Of a DNA stretch of 64,000 nt, positions 42,861-49,911 are shown piece after piece (within the stretch, counting starts at the first letter, position 1; every line of letters begins with the position of its first letter). The position numbers and the translations under genes were made by a program. Origin of the DNA: a virus; the IMG/VR virus record IMGVR_UViG_3300029267_002727, positions 1 to 64,000 of that record. One strand, written 5' to 3'. A model generated the notes under the pieces. The model worked only from the letters and a program-made list of their open reading frames with translations, was not told where the DNA came from and did not search any database.

Positions 42861-43169
42861 ATGAACGCCATCAAGTTTGACGGGCTGCTCTTTCTCAGTA
42901 TCGACAAGCTGGCAGCTTACATCGGCCGTCGATATGGTTATCTGGCAGGCGTGCCAGAGGATCACCCTCAGATCGCTGTTGTGTCTGCTCTGCACGGGCT
43001 CAGCGAAGAATACTTCTTTGATCTCGAGGGCATAGCTGTGCAGAGGCCAAGGCACGACTGGCCAGAAACCCCGCAATGGGCCAAGGATATGGCAGAGAGC
43101 TACGGCTACCCACAACCCTCTTATGAGGAGGACGACATAGCCGATGGGCAATGCACTATGTGGGACTAA
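42861..43169 (+). CDS. Unknown small protein between structured elements
   Basis: A 102-residue protein from ATG 42861 (MNAIKFDGLLFLSIDKLAAY) with GGCAGGAGG upstream. Helical N-terminal half and an acidic, aromatic C-terminal half (SYGYPQPSYEEDDIADGQCT). No motif recognised. It is bracketed by the two copies of the three-hairpin element, so its mRNA would carry one on each side. Confidence 0.6.
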   Translation: MNAIKFDGLLFLSIDKLAAYIGRRYGYLAGVPEDHPQIAVVSALHGLSEEYFFDLEGIAVQRPRHDWPETPQWAKDMAESYGYPQPSYEEDDIADGQCTMWD

Positions 43170-43181
43170 CAACTAAATAGA

Positions 43182-43274
43182 GGGCCCTGTACTAGCAGGG
43201 CCCCAAACCAGAATTGCCTATATGCAAATGTAGACAATTCTGGTTTGGGATGCGGGGGTAATAGTGCCCCCACA
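43182..43274 (+). ncRNA. Three-hairpin element, copy 2
   Basis: HP1: GGGCCCTG/CAGGGCCC (43182-43203). HP2 (43202-43249): CCCAAACCAGAATTG with its complement around the same loop TATGCAAATG as copy 1. HP3: GGGGG/CCCCC (43254-43271). Compared with copy 1, stem bases GGTC become AACC and the opposite arm changes GACC to GGTT, keeping all pairs. Confidence 0.65.
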
Positions 43275-43279
43275 TGTTA

Positions 43280-43428
43280 ATGGGCCATTGCTGAGAGCCC
43301 CGCGAGAAGCCAAGTCAGGCTACATACCTTGGGCTTGCCCTCCGTATAAGTAGCTGCCGTGCGACCAACACGGTACTGGCGTAGCAGGAGACGTCCTGCG
43401 CGGGCTTCTCAGCAGTGGCCCATTTTTC
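43280..43428 (+). ncRNA. Putative multibranch RNA with U-tract
   Basis: A 17-bp outer stem (ATGGGCCATTGCTGAGA, 43280-43296, with 43407-43423, one G-U pair) continues as CCCGCG/CGCGGG. It encloses hairpins CCGTG/CACGG (43357-43373) and GCAGGA-GACG-TCCTGC (43384-43399). The outer stem is followed by TTTTT, as in an intrinsic terminator. No ORF is supported. Size and plan are like the 27353-27513 element; both contain CTCCGTA in the interior (read in their transcription sense). Probably a phage-encoded non-coding RNA. Confidence 0.6.
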
Positions 43429-43447
43429 TATAGGAGGTGTATAGGAA

Positions 43448-43588
43448 GTGCGCAATGGAAAGGCCGCAGTATATATCGTGCTTGCGGCGAGCCTGGTTTG
43501 CGCAGGGCTCGCCTCGCCCCTGATCCTGGAGGCGCTGGAGTTCATCGCCCAAGTCCTATGGTACATGTTCCTGGGGCCTATTCAGTAG
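43448..43588 (+). CDS. Very small membrane protein, GTG start
   Basis: A 46-residue frame from GTG 43448, nine bases after TAGGAGG. The sequence (RNGKAAVYIVLAASLVCAGL...) is a basic N-terminus plus one membrane segment, ending ALEFIAQVLWYMFLGPIQ. Could be a signal-anchor peptide; function unknown. Confidence 0.5.
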   Translation: MRNGKAAVYIVLAASLVCAGLASPLILEALEFIAQVLWYMFLGPIQ

Positions 43589-43600
43589 AGGAGGAATCCG

Positions 43601-43807
43601 ATGATCGAAAACGTGTACGGCAACCCCTGGATCCACATGATCAATCAGGCCATCCTGGCCAACCCGGCGCCCCTCGTGGCGCCCCCGTCCCACACCAAGG
43701 GCGTCTGCCCGCCTTACTCTGGGCCCTCCAAGAGGACCCGGGCCAAGCGTGCGGCCAAGCGTCACCCGCGCCGCGGCACAGGGAACTGCGGTAGGCAGCG
43801 CTCATGA
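43601..43807 (+). CDS. Small basic protein
   Basis: A 68-residue protein (MIENVYGNPWIHMINQAILA) with GAGGAGG upstream. The N-terminal helix is followed by a Pro-rich turn and a strongly basic tail (SKRTRAKRAAKRHPRRGTGN). Nucleic-acid binding is likely from charge; no family. Confidence 0.55.
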   Translation: MIENVYGNPWIHMINQAILANPAPLVAPPSHTKGVCPPYSGPSKRTRAKRAAKRHPRRGTGNCGRQRS

Positions 43808-43989
43808 TCACCCTCGAGTATCAGTTCAAGTCGGATGCCGAGAGAGACTTTCTGGCCAGCTACATCTTCAACCAGGCCCTCGGCATGAAGGAGGTGGCAA
43901 AAGAGGCCGTCCTCCCAGGTGAGCGCGAGAAGCTAGAGAACAAGGCGCAGGCCCTGCGCCGGCTCGCGGTCGCGATCGACAACACATAG
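43804..43989 (+). CDS. Small helical protein
   Basis: A 61-residue protein (MITLEYQFKSDAERDFLASY) starting in an ATGA overlap with the previous stop. Almost entirely helical (LPGEREKLENKAQALRRLAV). No family recognised. Confidence 0.55.
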   Translation: MITLEYQFKSDAERDFLASYIFNQALGMKEVAKEAVLPGEREKLENKAQALRRLAVAIDNT

Positions 43990-44152
43990 GGGTTCCAGCT
44001 TGGGCGTCGTATCAAAACATCTTACACAGCACAAAAGAATAGCCTGCTGGCGGGCATTGTACACCAGCGCCTAACTGGTTGAAATAGACCAGACGAATCT
44101 GTAACCCGTCTCGTGGCGGGTGTGGCCTCCCAGCGGTTTGGGCGGCCGAAAC
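43990..44152 (+). other. Non-coding stretch with short hairpins
   Basis: No ORF supported. Short perfect stems occur in a row: GCTGG/CCAGC, CTGGT/ACCAG and AGACG/CGTCT. It does not fold as a tRNA by eye. It leads into the structured leader of the next gene and may be part of the same RNA. Confidence 0.35.
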
Positions 44153-44259
44153 GCGTAAGCTCGGCGGGGGCTTACGCAAAAACCTTAAAGCCTCTATAAG
44201 GTTTTTGCGTGTGCCCCGGCTACGGCTCGAGGCGCCAATCTTCCGTGGAGGTAGGTTCG
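44153..44259 (+). promoter_or_regulatory. Structured leader, copy 1 (riboswitch-like)
   Basis: Stem 1 GCGTAAGC/GCTTACGC (44153-44177), stem 2 AAAAACCTTA/TAAGGTTTTT (44178-44206), then a conserved tail GTGTGCCCCGGCTACGGCTC, CCAATCTTCCGTGGAGGT and the start codon. The G-rich loop of stem 1 can pair with GCCCC of the tail. The copy at 44585 has different stems but the same tail and start spacing. Confidence 0.7.
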
Positions 44260-44574
44260 ATGGGTATGTACTGCGACGTTTATGGGGTCGAGGTCAAGAT
44301 GGCCGGCCTGCTCGCCGTTGCCGCTGACGAAGTCGTGGGTGGCGATGACTGCGGGGTCGTTGTCATCTCACGCGAAGACGCCATGGAGATCCTGTCCGTG
44401 ATGCGTGGCGAACTGCTGAACGGCTGGGCCAACAAGGCCAACGTTTACAGTGGGGACGCCCCGCTTTCGGGTGTTCAGGATATCCTTCACTTCGCCGGTG
44501 ATGTGGTCGCATTCAGGCAGCTCCTGCTATGGGTAGCCTATGAGAAAGGAGAAGAGGAGCTAGTGTTCGCCTGA
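44260..44574 (+). CDS. Unknown protein under structured leader
   Basis: A 104-residue protein from ATG 44260 (MGMYCDVYGVEVKMAGLLAV), eight bases after GGAGG of the leader; ATG 44266 is possible. Acidic, with CGVVVISREDAMEILSVMRG and a helical C-terminus. No family recognised. The neighbouring leader duplication suggests that it and the next gene are co-regulated. Confidence 0.6.
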   Translation: MGMYCDVYGVEVKMAGLLAVAADEVVGGDDCGVVVISREDAMEILSVMRGELLNGWANKANVYSGDAPLSGVQDILHFAGDVVAFRQLLLWVAYEKGEEELVFA

Positions 44575-44584
44575 CAATCAAATA

Positions 44585-44693
44585 GCGCAAGTTCCAGCCG
44601 GGGCTTGCGCAGAGCTCACTCTCACAAGAGGGTGATCTCTGCGTGTGCCCCGGCTACGGCTCGTGGCACCAATCTTCCGTGGAGGTAAGTTCA
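44585..44693 (+). promoter_or_regulatory. Structured leader, copy 2 (riboswitch-like)
   Basis: Stem 1 GCGCAAG/CTTGCGC (44585-44610); stem 2 AGAG...CACTCTC/GAGGGTG...CTCT (44611-44640); then the conserved tail with GGAGGT. Loop 1 contains AGCCGGGGC (44596-44604), an exact complement of GCCCCGGCT (44647-44655), so a 9-bp pseudoknot is possible. Confidence 0.7.
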
Positions 44694-45398
44694 GTGTCTC
44701 AGTCCAAGTTTTCTCTCGCGTTGGTTGCGCTCTTGAGCGTGGCCCTCGGGGCCGTCCTGGCCCTGCTGATCGCTCGCCCCGCAGCCTCCGTGGCTGCCCC
44801 CCAGACCTCTGGCCCCGCGGCCTCCGTGGCTGCCCCCCAGGCCTCTGGCCTGTTGTCCCAGTCCGAGATGGAATCGCTGGCTGCCAATCGCGTGGAGTTC
44901 GTGCGTGAAGATGGCGCCCGCTGCACCATTCTCTCCAACGGCGAGCTCGACTGCGAGTGCTGCCAGTGCCAGCAGGAGGCCGCCCCGTGCATCAATACCA
45001 CACCTGTGGTTACCGTGTCCGCACCCGTCACGTTCACGAAGGTCGTCACCGTACAACTCCCGTGCAAGGAAGTTGCTACCGAGGACGAAGAGGCGTTCCT
45101 GATCGACGATCCCCCGGATCGCCCCGATGATCCCGGTGATGAGCCTGACACGCCCGATGGGCCCGATACGCCTGATGACCCCGGCGATCCCGACACGCCC
45201 GATGATCCCGGTGATGAGCCCGACACGCCTGACAAGCCCGACAGGCCAGCCGATGATGGCGACAAGGAGGGCAACGGGAACAATGGCGTGGGGAACGGCT
45301 ATGACCCGCAGCCCAAGGGTGACCCCAAACCCAACGACACCGGGGACGATATGGGCCCCGGTAACCCAGACAACAAGGGCGGCAAGAAGGACAAGTAA
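44694..45398 (+). CDS. Secreted or membrane-anchored acidic repeat protein
   Basis: A 234-residue protein starting at GTG 44694 with conserved leader spacing. The N-terminus (SQSKFSLALVALLSVALGAV) is a signal peptide or anchor. Two copies of PAASVAAPQxSG follow. Residues about 80-130 include a Cys cluster CECCQC and two more Cys. Residues about 140-185 are built of DDPGDEPDTPD-type repeats. The C-terminus is Gly/Asn/Lys-rich and disordered. It is probably exported to the periplasm or cell surface; superinfection exclusion or host-surface modification are guesses. Confidence 0.65.
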   Translation: MSQSKFSLALVALLSVALGAVLALLIARPAASVAAPQTSGPAASVAAPQASGLLSQSEMESLAANRVEFVREDGARCTILSNGELDCECCQCQQEAAPCINTTPVVTVSAPVTFTKVVTVQLPCKEVATEDEEAFLIDDPPDRPDDPGDEPDTPDGPDTPDDPGDPDTPDDPGDEPDTPDKPDRPADDGDKEGNGNNGVGNGYDPQPKGDPKPNDTGDDMGPGNPDNKGGKKDK

Positions 45399-45409
45399 AG
45401 GAAAGGGCA

Positions 45410-45640
45410 ATGAAATACAGGACGGCAGCAGGCAGGGCGTTCAAGATCCCGGCCGGCTCCCACGTGCACGTGGAGGTCAGGCCAGATGAAATCATCGTCA
45501 CCAGGGGGAACGGTGGCGTCGCAAACGAACTCCTGGAGGCCGCAGTCAAGAACGGCATCCAGTACACACCGCAGGGAGACCTGCGCCTTGTTTCGGACAC
45601 CCTCAGAAGGACCGGGGGCGTCTTTCATCTCAAAGGATAG
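45410..45640 (+). CDS. Small unknown protein
   Basis: A 76-residue protein (MKYRTAAGRAFKIPAGSHVH) with AAGGAAAG upstream. The N-terminal part is a beta hairpin (HVEVRPDEIIVTRGN), the rest helical. Family not recognised. Confidence 0.55.
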   Translation: MKYRTAAGRAFKIPAGSHVHVEVRPDEIIVTRGNGGVANELLEAAVKNGIQYTPQGDLRLVSDTLRRTGGVFHLKG

Positions 45641-45648
45641 GAGGCAAG

Positions 45649-45978
45649 ATGGACATCACGAGCATAACGCAAGAGATCGCCGAGGTCGGCCCCGAGACCA
45701 CTGATTATCGGAACGTCCGCCAGCGCGCGATAGACGCTGGCGCTACCGAGCTCTGCATCATCATCCAGTACAGTAATAACCTCGGTGCTGGTGTGATGCG
45801 GTGCCTCGTGGATGGGATCGAGAAGAACGTGCCCGCCCCCATGTGGAAGGCCGTCGAATGGCTGGACGGGTACGTCGTGCGCGACACCCCCGACGAAGGG
45901 GGGATGGTGCGGTACGTCGTGGGCCCCGTGGACTTCGAGGACGCGCGGCGCCGCTACAAGGAGGAGTACCGTGCCTAG
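45649..45978 (+). CDS. Unknown acidic protein
   Basis: A 109-residue protein (MDITSITQEIAEVGPETTDY) with AGGAGG before its ATG. Mixed alpha/beta, with ELCIIIQYSNNLGAGVMRCL and a C-terminal acidic helix. Unknown function. Confidence 0.55.
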   Translation: MDITSITQEIAEVGPETTDYRNVRQRAIDAGATELCIIIQYSNNLGAGVMRCLVDGIEKNVPAPMWKAVEWLDGYVVRDTPDEGGMVRYVVGPVDFEDARRRYKEEYRA

Positions 45979-46177
45979 CTGCTGGTATGACGCGATCCGC
46001 GTGGTAGTGCGCTACATCTTTGATGGATACGTGACCGAGATTCACGACACCGATCGCATCGGGGCCAACGAACACATCGAAGACGCCATTAACCGATTCG
46101 GCCTCGAGAAGATCGAAGCAGACGTTTACCGGGACGCATCGGGCGGCCTGGTCGTTATCACACAGGAGGCAAGTTAA
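45971..46177 (+). CDS. Small unknown protein, GTG start
   Basis: A 68-residue protein from GTG 45971, with AAGGAGGAG four bases upstream, overlapping the previous stop by 8 bp. PSCWYDAIRVVVRYIFDGYV, then HIEDAINRFGLEKIEADVYR. Longer in-frame starts upstream are less likely. No family. Confidence 0.55.
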   Translation: MPSCWYDAIRVVVRYIFDGYVTEIHDTDRIGANEHIEDAINRFGLEKIEADVYRDASGGLVVITQEAS

Positions 46178-46178
46178 G

Positions 46179-47516
46179 ATGGCTATCAGCAGGAAAAAGA
46201 TGATCGAGACGGCCGTGCAAGCGGCCAAGGACATGGGGTGGGAATCGGTCAAATTCGAGGATGACGGCAAGGACGTCATGATCGTTCTCAATGCCCCGGG
46301 CGCGGCCGAGCAGATGACCGAGCCATGCCGGCTACCCACGCTGGTCCGGGCCGTGCGCAACGTTGGGCCCGCAGCGGACTACCCGGCCATCGAAGAGTAC
46401 CCGGTGCGCTACGACGAGAGCATGCCCTACGAAGGCCACGAGGACCCGCGCGAGCAGTACGTCCAGCCAGTAACCAAGTGGGACGAGGTTTACTCGCCCC
46501 CAGAGGATCGGCCGGGCGATTACGTAGAAGAGGAGGCATTTCCTCCCGAACACTACGGGCCCGAGAAGGACCCCTTCACCGTGGACGCGGCCGTAGAGAT
46601 CTCCGAGGCCGAGAGCCACGCAGATGAACCGACCGAGCTCGAGAAACCCGAGCCGGATGATGATCCGTTCGCCGGCCTGGAAGTGCCGGCCGAGATCGTG
46701 GAGGTGGCGACCGAGCCGCTCCCCGAGAAGGAGGAGGCAAAAGTGGCGAAGAAACGTGCGCGTCGTGCGAGTGAGTCCCGTGACGATCTGATCGCTCGCT
46801 GCAAGGCCCTGGGGATCACGGGCTACTCTCGCCTGAACGTCAAGTCTCTGAGGGCCCTGATCCGCAACGTGGAGCGAAACCGCGAAGAGATCGGCCGGCT
46901 CGCCGCGGCGCTAGATGCCGCCGAGCAGCTACCGGGCCCAATCGAGGACGTCAGTGGTCACGGCATCGAGCCGCCCACCATCAAGGTGAGCCCCAAGATG
47001 GCGGCGACCGAGGGTGACGTGTTTGTGCAGGACCGCGGTGGGATCGCCCACCCAGAACAGATCTTCCCCCAGGAGGAAACCACAGTGAACCTCTCTGCTG
47101 AAACCGTCGAGAAGCTGGGCCTGCGCGACGAGATGATCGACCTGGGTGAGGGCCGCTGCGCCATTGCCCGCCACGGCAACGATACCAAGGTGTTCAGCCG
47201 CAAGATCAGCGCCAGCCTGAAGACTCAGATGGAGGGGAACGGCTGGAAGTTCTTCAACGTGACCGGCGAGCGAGCGCGGGAACTGTTGCGCAACAAGCGC
47301 AAGGCCGCAGGCATGGGCACCGCGCCCGTCGCCATCTCCCACAAGCGCGGTGAGGACTGCGTGGAGCGTCTGAACGGCCGGGTGTACGCAAAGCCTGGCT
47401 ACATGTTCCGCCTCAGCCTCAAATCCGACCCGTCCGTAACCAACGAGTTCGCCACCATCAACGAGGCCGTATGGCGCAAGCTCTGGAATATCGCGGTGGT
47501 GTACGTGGGCGTGTAG
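46179..47516 (+). CDS. Large early-region protein with SAP/Rho-N-like motif
   Basis: A 445-residue protein, the largest of the rightward region. The N-terminal 40 residues are helical and basic (MAISRKKMIETAVQAAKDMG). An acidic linker (about 60-190) precedes SRDDLIARCKALGITGYSRL followed by LKSLRALIRNV-type sequence, a helix-extension-helix of SAP/LEM/Rho-N type (about 198-230). The C-terminal 180 residues form a mixed domain (FSRKISASLKTQMEGNGWKF, RLSLKSDPSVTNEFATINEA). Possible nucleic-acid binding through the SAP-like part. A hairpin terminator follows. Confidence 0.6.
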   Translation: MAISRKKMIETAVQAAKDMGWESVKFEDDGKDVMIVLNAPGAAEQMTEPCRLPTLVRAVRNVGPAADYPAIEEYPVRYDESMPYEGHEDPREQYVQPVTKWDEVYSPPEDRPGDYVEEEAFPPEHYGPEKDPFTVDAAVEISEAESHADEPTELEKPEPDDDPFAGLEVPAEIVEVATEPLPEKEEAKVAKKRARRASESRDDLIARCKALGITGYSRLNVKSLRALIRNVERNREEIGRLAAALDAAEQLPGPIEDVSGHGIEPPTIKVSPKMAATEGDVFVQDRGGIAHPEQIFPQEETTVNLSAETVEKLGLRDEMIDLGEGRCAIARHGNDTKVFSRKISASLKTQMEGNGWKFFNVTGERARELLRNKRKAAGMGTAPVAISHKRGEDCVERLNGRVYAKPGYMFRLSLKSDPSVTNEFATINEAVWRKLWNIAVVYVGV

Positions 47517-47526
47517 ACCGTTCTCT

Positions 47527-47550
47527 GGGGGAGCCCCTGGTGGCTCCCCC
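47527..47550 (+). terminator. GC-rich hairpin after the 46179 gene
   Basis: GGGGGAGCC, loop CCTGGT, GGCTCCCCC: a perfect 9-bp stem 10 bp after the stop codon. No T-run follows, so termination may be partial or factor-dependent. A promoter starts 20 bp later. Confidence 0.5.
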
Positions 47551-47569
47551 CACCTACTCAGGGGGCGAA

Positions 47570-47612
47570 TGTGAATTGGCCCCTTGACAGGTGTTTAGTT
47601 GCATGGTAGAAT
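47570..47612 (+). promoter_or_regulatory. Rightward sigma-70 promoter 1
   Basis: TGTGAATTGG, four C, TTGACA (47584-47589), 17-bp spacer, TAGAAT (47607-47612). It is followed by the ribosome site AAGGAGG and the ATG at 47635. The upstream block recurs in the promoter at 57.5 kb. Confidence 0.82.
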
Positions 47613-47634
47613 GAGAACCAGATAAGGAGGCCCT

Positions 47635-48183
47635 ATGAACGATCAAGACCTAGCACGGCTAGTACTGGCAGGATACCCGATCTGGGTCGAGGTGACGGAC
47701 GCACGGCTAGAAGTCTGCCCCCCGGACGGCCCTTCCCCCTCCCCATTTCCGTACGCCGAGTGGCTCGAGTACGCGGACGAGAACACCACCGAGGCCCTGG
47801 ACATCTACGTAGAGTACAACGGCGAAATGTACTGGGCCGGCGAGCTCCTGAGCGGCATAGGGATCGGGCCCCTCCTCCGTAGTGAGGACGCCATGCGGGA
47901 GTATGCGTATCAGGGCGCGCGCGACCCGTTCCGACAGTGGGACGGGTTCTGTACAGAATGCTACAAGTTTTGTAGGAGGCGGCGCGTGATGCGGTCGATC
48001 GGTGGCGGGGAGTGGCAGTGCCCTTACTGTGACGCTATCGAGTATCACCCAGGGGACCTAGAGAGCCCGACCCTGACCACGAACAAGCAGAGAGCTCGGC
48101 GAATGGCCGAGCTCCTATGGGGTCTAGGGTTGCAGGAGCAAGCCCTGGAGTACGATCCAAGATATTCCCCGGAGGTAAACTGA
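47635..48183 (+). CDS. Zinc ribbon protein, first gene after promoter 1
   Basis: A 182-residue protein. The N-terminal 95 residues are acidic and mixed (YAEWLEYADENTTEALDIYV). Then a zinc ribbon: GFCTECYKFCRRRRVMRS ... CPYCDAIEYHPG (Cys pairs near residues 104 and 129). The C-terminus is helical (RARRMAELLWGLGLQEQALE). It could regulate transcription early in infection, given the strong promoter. Ends in a TGATG overlap. Confidence 0.65.
   Translation: MNDQDLARLVLAGYPIWVEVTDARLEVCPPDGPSPSPFPYAEWLEYADENTTEALDIYVEYNGEMYWAGELLSGIGIGPLLRSEDAMREYAYQGARDPFRQWDGFCTECYKFCRRRRVMRSIGGGEWQCPYCDAIEYHPGDLESPTLTTNKQRARRMAELLWGLGLQEQALEYDPRYSPEVN
47947..47958. repeat. Palindrome TTCTGTACAGAA (12 bp)
   Basis: A one-base-shorter relative of the 13-bp palindrome. 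It encodes FCTE of a zinc ribbon, as does the copy at 53908, so protein homology may explain it. Confidence 0.4.
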
Positions 48184-48404
48184 TGGACCCAGAACAGGCA
48201 CGCACGATTTCGATAGTACGCGAACTGGTGTGCGGCAAGCAACTGACGCTACCCAATGGTTACACCCTGGCCATGAGCAAAGATATGACCATCGGGTTCA
48301 TCATGGGGTGTCAGGACTACATTGTGGGATCTATGACACTGGCGCAACTGCACGCACTACTCACCAAGTTCGATATCGGACCAGTCATCCCGGAGGTGAA
48401 CTGA
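48183..48404 (+). CDS. Small unknown protein
   Basis: A 73-residue protein (MDPEQARTISIVRELVCGKQ), coupled by overlapping stop/start (TGATG) to both neighbours. Alpha/beta with LAMSKDMTIGFIMGCQDYIV. Unknown function. Confidence 0.55.
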   Translation: MDPEQARTISIVRELVCGKQLTLPNGYTLAMSKDMTIGFIMGCQDYIVGSMTLAQLHALLTKFDIGPVIPEVN

Positions 48405-48658
48405 TGCAGAACCACAAGGACGAACTGACCAGCAAGCAGATCGCGGAACGTGAAAGGCTCTTGGCGCACGGTCTCCCCGAAGGCTATGGGGAGGAAGTCC
48501 CGGAGATGGATGGGGAAGAAGACCCCCGCAGCCGGCACGAGCGACGCGCGGACGCAGCCAGGGCCCGGAAGAAGAAGGCCCGCGAGGCCAAGATCCGAGC
48601 CAGGCGTAATCGGGCCCGCAAGAACAAGCGAGGAAAGAAGCGAGGGAAGAAGCAATGA
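48404..48658 (+). CDS. Highly basic helical protein
   Basis: An 84-residue protein from ATG 48404 (MQNHKDELTSKQIAERERLL). The C-terminal half is nearly all Arg/Lys/Ala (RRADAARARKKKAREAKIRA and on to the end), so RNA or DNA binding is likely. It directly precedes the RMF-like gene array. Confidence 0.6.
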   Translation: MQNHKDELTSKQIAERERLLAHGLPEGYGEEVPEMDGEEDPRSRHERRADAARARKKKAREAKIRARRNRARKNKRGKKRGKKQ

Positions 48659-49026
48659 GCGTGCTTAGTAACCCCACAGAGTGGGCAGAGGGATACCGGG
48701 CGTTCTGGCGAGGGCTGTCGTGGCAGGATACCCCGTACGAAAGCGGCCCAAAGTGGTCGGCATGGGATAGGGGCTGGACGTACGCGGCCAACCAAGAAGC
48801 GGAAGAACAGCGGCGGCGCAACGAGAGCGAACCAATCGACACACCCGCCAGCAGTGAACTATCCGTTGCCTGGTCCCGCGGCTATCTCCACTACTGGCAC
48901 GACAACCGTCCCAACGAGTATGAAAAAGGCTCCATCGAGTACGCCGACTGGCAGGTAGGGTTTGAAGATGCCGCCGAGGAGGACTACCTCGACACCATAG
49001 AAACTGAGGAGGAGCTTGATGATTGA
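48655..49026 (+). CDS. RMF-like protein with two domains
   Basis: A 123-residue protein starting in an ATGA overlap. Domain 1 (about 10-45): EGYRAFWRGLSWQDTPYESG, then AWDRGWTYA. Domain 2 (about 70-110): SRGYLHYWHDNRPNEYEKGS, then DWQVGFEDA. This is the pattern of ribosome modulation factor (RGYQAG..G....CPY....WL.GWREA in E. coli RMF): a Gly-Tyr helix start, a Pro-Tyr turn and an aromatic-Gly-Trp second helix. First member of the array; it probably binds ribosomes, which is inference. Confidence 0.75.
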   Translation: MSVLSNPTEWAEGYRAFWRGLSWQDTPYESGPKWSAWDRGWTYAANQEAEEQRRRNESEPIDTPASSELSVAWSRGYLHYWHDNRPNEYEKGSIEYADWQVGFEDAAEEDYLDTIETEEELDD

Positions 49027-49324
49027 GATCTACGAGGTGACGCACCACCTCCCCTACGTGTGCCCCAACTGTGAGGGCCGCCTGACTGTAGTGGGAACCG
49101 CAACGAACGAACGCAACAACCCGGTGATCGGCCTATACTGCCCGCGCTGTGACAGGGCAATGGAGATCGAGATCGTCCTCGACGGCCGGCGCAATCCGCA
49201 CGCCGAGGGATATGCCCAGTACGAGCTCTACCTCGATGTTACCAACCCCTATCGCGATGAGTGGCACGCCCAGCGCTTTCATCAGGGAGTGGAAGACGCC
49301 AAGAAAGACGAGATCCCCTTCTAG
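49019..49324 (+). CDS. Zinc ribbon fused to RMF-like segment
   Basis: A 101-residue protein from ATG 49019 (MIEIYEVTHHLPYVCPNCEG). CPNC and CPRC pairs (about residues 15-45) make a zinc ribbon. The C-terminal half has AEGYAQYELYLDVTNPYRDE followed by FHQGVEDAKK, a diverged RMF-like unit (GY...NPY...F..G..DA). A fusion of the two recurrent small-domain types in this region. Confidence 0.65.
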   Translation: MIEIYEVTHHLPYVCPNCEGRLTVVGTATNERNNPVIGLYCPRCDRAMEIEIVLDGRRNPHAEGYAQYELYLDVTNPYRDEWHAQRFHQGVEDAKKDEIPF

Positions 49325-49334
49325 GAGGACCAAG

Positions 49335-49625
49335 ATGAGTAGCGAGAGCTACCACGAGGGATACCTTGACTTCCAGCGCGGCCACGGGTGCCAATGCAAC
49401 CCCTACACCCCCATGACCTGCGAGTGGCGTGGTTGGAGAAATGGTTGGTTCCAGGCCAAGCAAGATAAGGGCTGGCCCTGGCACGAAGGCTACGATGCCT
49501 ACCAGAATGGCATTTCCTGGACCGACAACCCGCATCCAGTGAACGCCGAAGACAATGCGTGGCTGGAGTGGGACGCCGGCTGGGAGCAGGCCCGGCGAGA
49601 AGAGGAAGCTATCCAGGATGAGTGA
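49335..49625 (+). CDS. RMF-like protein with two domains
   Basis: A 96-residue protein made of two units: YHEGYLDFQRGHGCQCNPYT with EWRGWRNGWFQAKQ, and WHEGYDAYQNGISWTDNPHP with EWDAGWEQARRE. There is little sequence outside the domains. TAGGAGG precedes the ATG. The domain order and spacing are the same as in the next gene, indicating tandem duplication. Confidence 0.8.
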   Translation: MSSESYHEGYLDFQRGHGCQCNPYTPMTCEWRGWRNGWFQAKQDKGWPWHEGYDAYQNGISWTDNPHPVNAEDNAWLEWDAGWEQARREEEAIQDE

Positions 49626-49893
49626 ATCAACCGCCTACGTCGAAGGATACTGCGCTTGGGCAGATGGGAGCCTGTGCCCGTACGTTTCTCTGTCTCAGGA
49701 GTGGTGGGACTGGCATCGCGGCTACTGGCAGGCTAAACAGGAGGACTTTGAGGCCCAAACCCCGTACCAGGAAGGCCATGAAGCCTACTTTCGAGACGTG
49801 GACCTGGACGATAACCCCTACCCGCCCTCTGAGTCCGCGCACGCTGACTGGAACGCCGGCTGGACGCAGGGTGAGCTAGAGGTTATAGATTGA
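49618..49893 (+). CDS. RMF-like protein with two domains, closest to RMF
   Basis: A 91-residue protein. Unit 1 reads YVEGYCAWADGSLCPYVSLS then WDWHRGYWQAKQ, the best match in the window to E. coli RMF (CPYQTLNQ...WLGGWREA). Unit 2: YQEGHEAYFRDVDLDDNPYP then DWNAGWTQGE. Overlaps the previous gene by 8 bp. Confidence 0.82.
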   Translation: MSESTAYVEGYCAWADGSLCPYVSLSQEWWDWHRGYWQAKQEDFEAQTPYQEGHEAYFRDVDLDDNPYPPSESAHADWNAGWTQGELEVID

Positions 49894-49911
49894 TAACCAT
49901 ATCTGGTTATC
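49892..49911 (+). other. Short perfect hairpin at gene end
   Basis: GATAACCA, loop TATC, TGGTTATC, overlapping the stop codon of the preceding gene. No T-run. It lies at the left of a 113-bp gap without ORF. Confidence 0.4.

Noticed and set aside
43990-44152. Possible tRNA or tRNA-like structure
   Set aside because: Short stems are present, but no acceptor stem, T-loop or anticodon arm can be laid out.
44211-44259. Conserved leader peptide MCPGYGS-type from GTG at 44211 and 44643
   Set aside because: The two copies differ at amino-acid-changing positions while RNA pairing and the ribosome site are kept, so the conservation is better explained by RNA structure.
45115-45250. CRISPR-like short repeats
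   Set aside because: The repeated GACACGCCCGAT-type units are codon repeats for Asp-Thr-Pro-Asp inside one gene, with no spacers.
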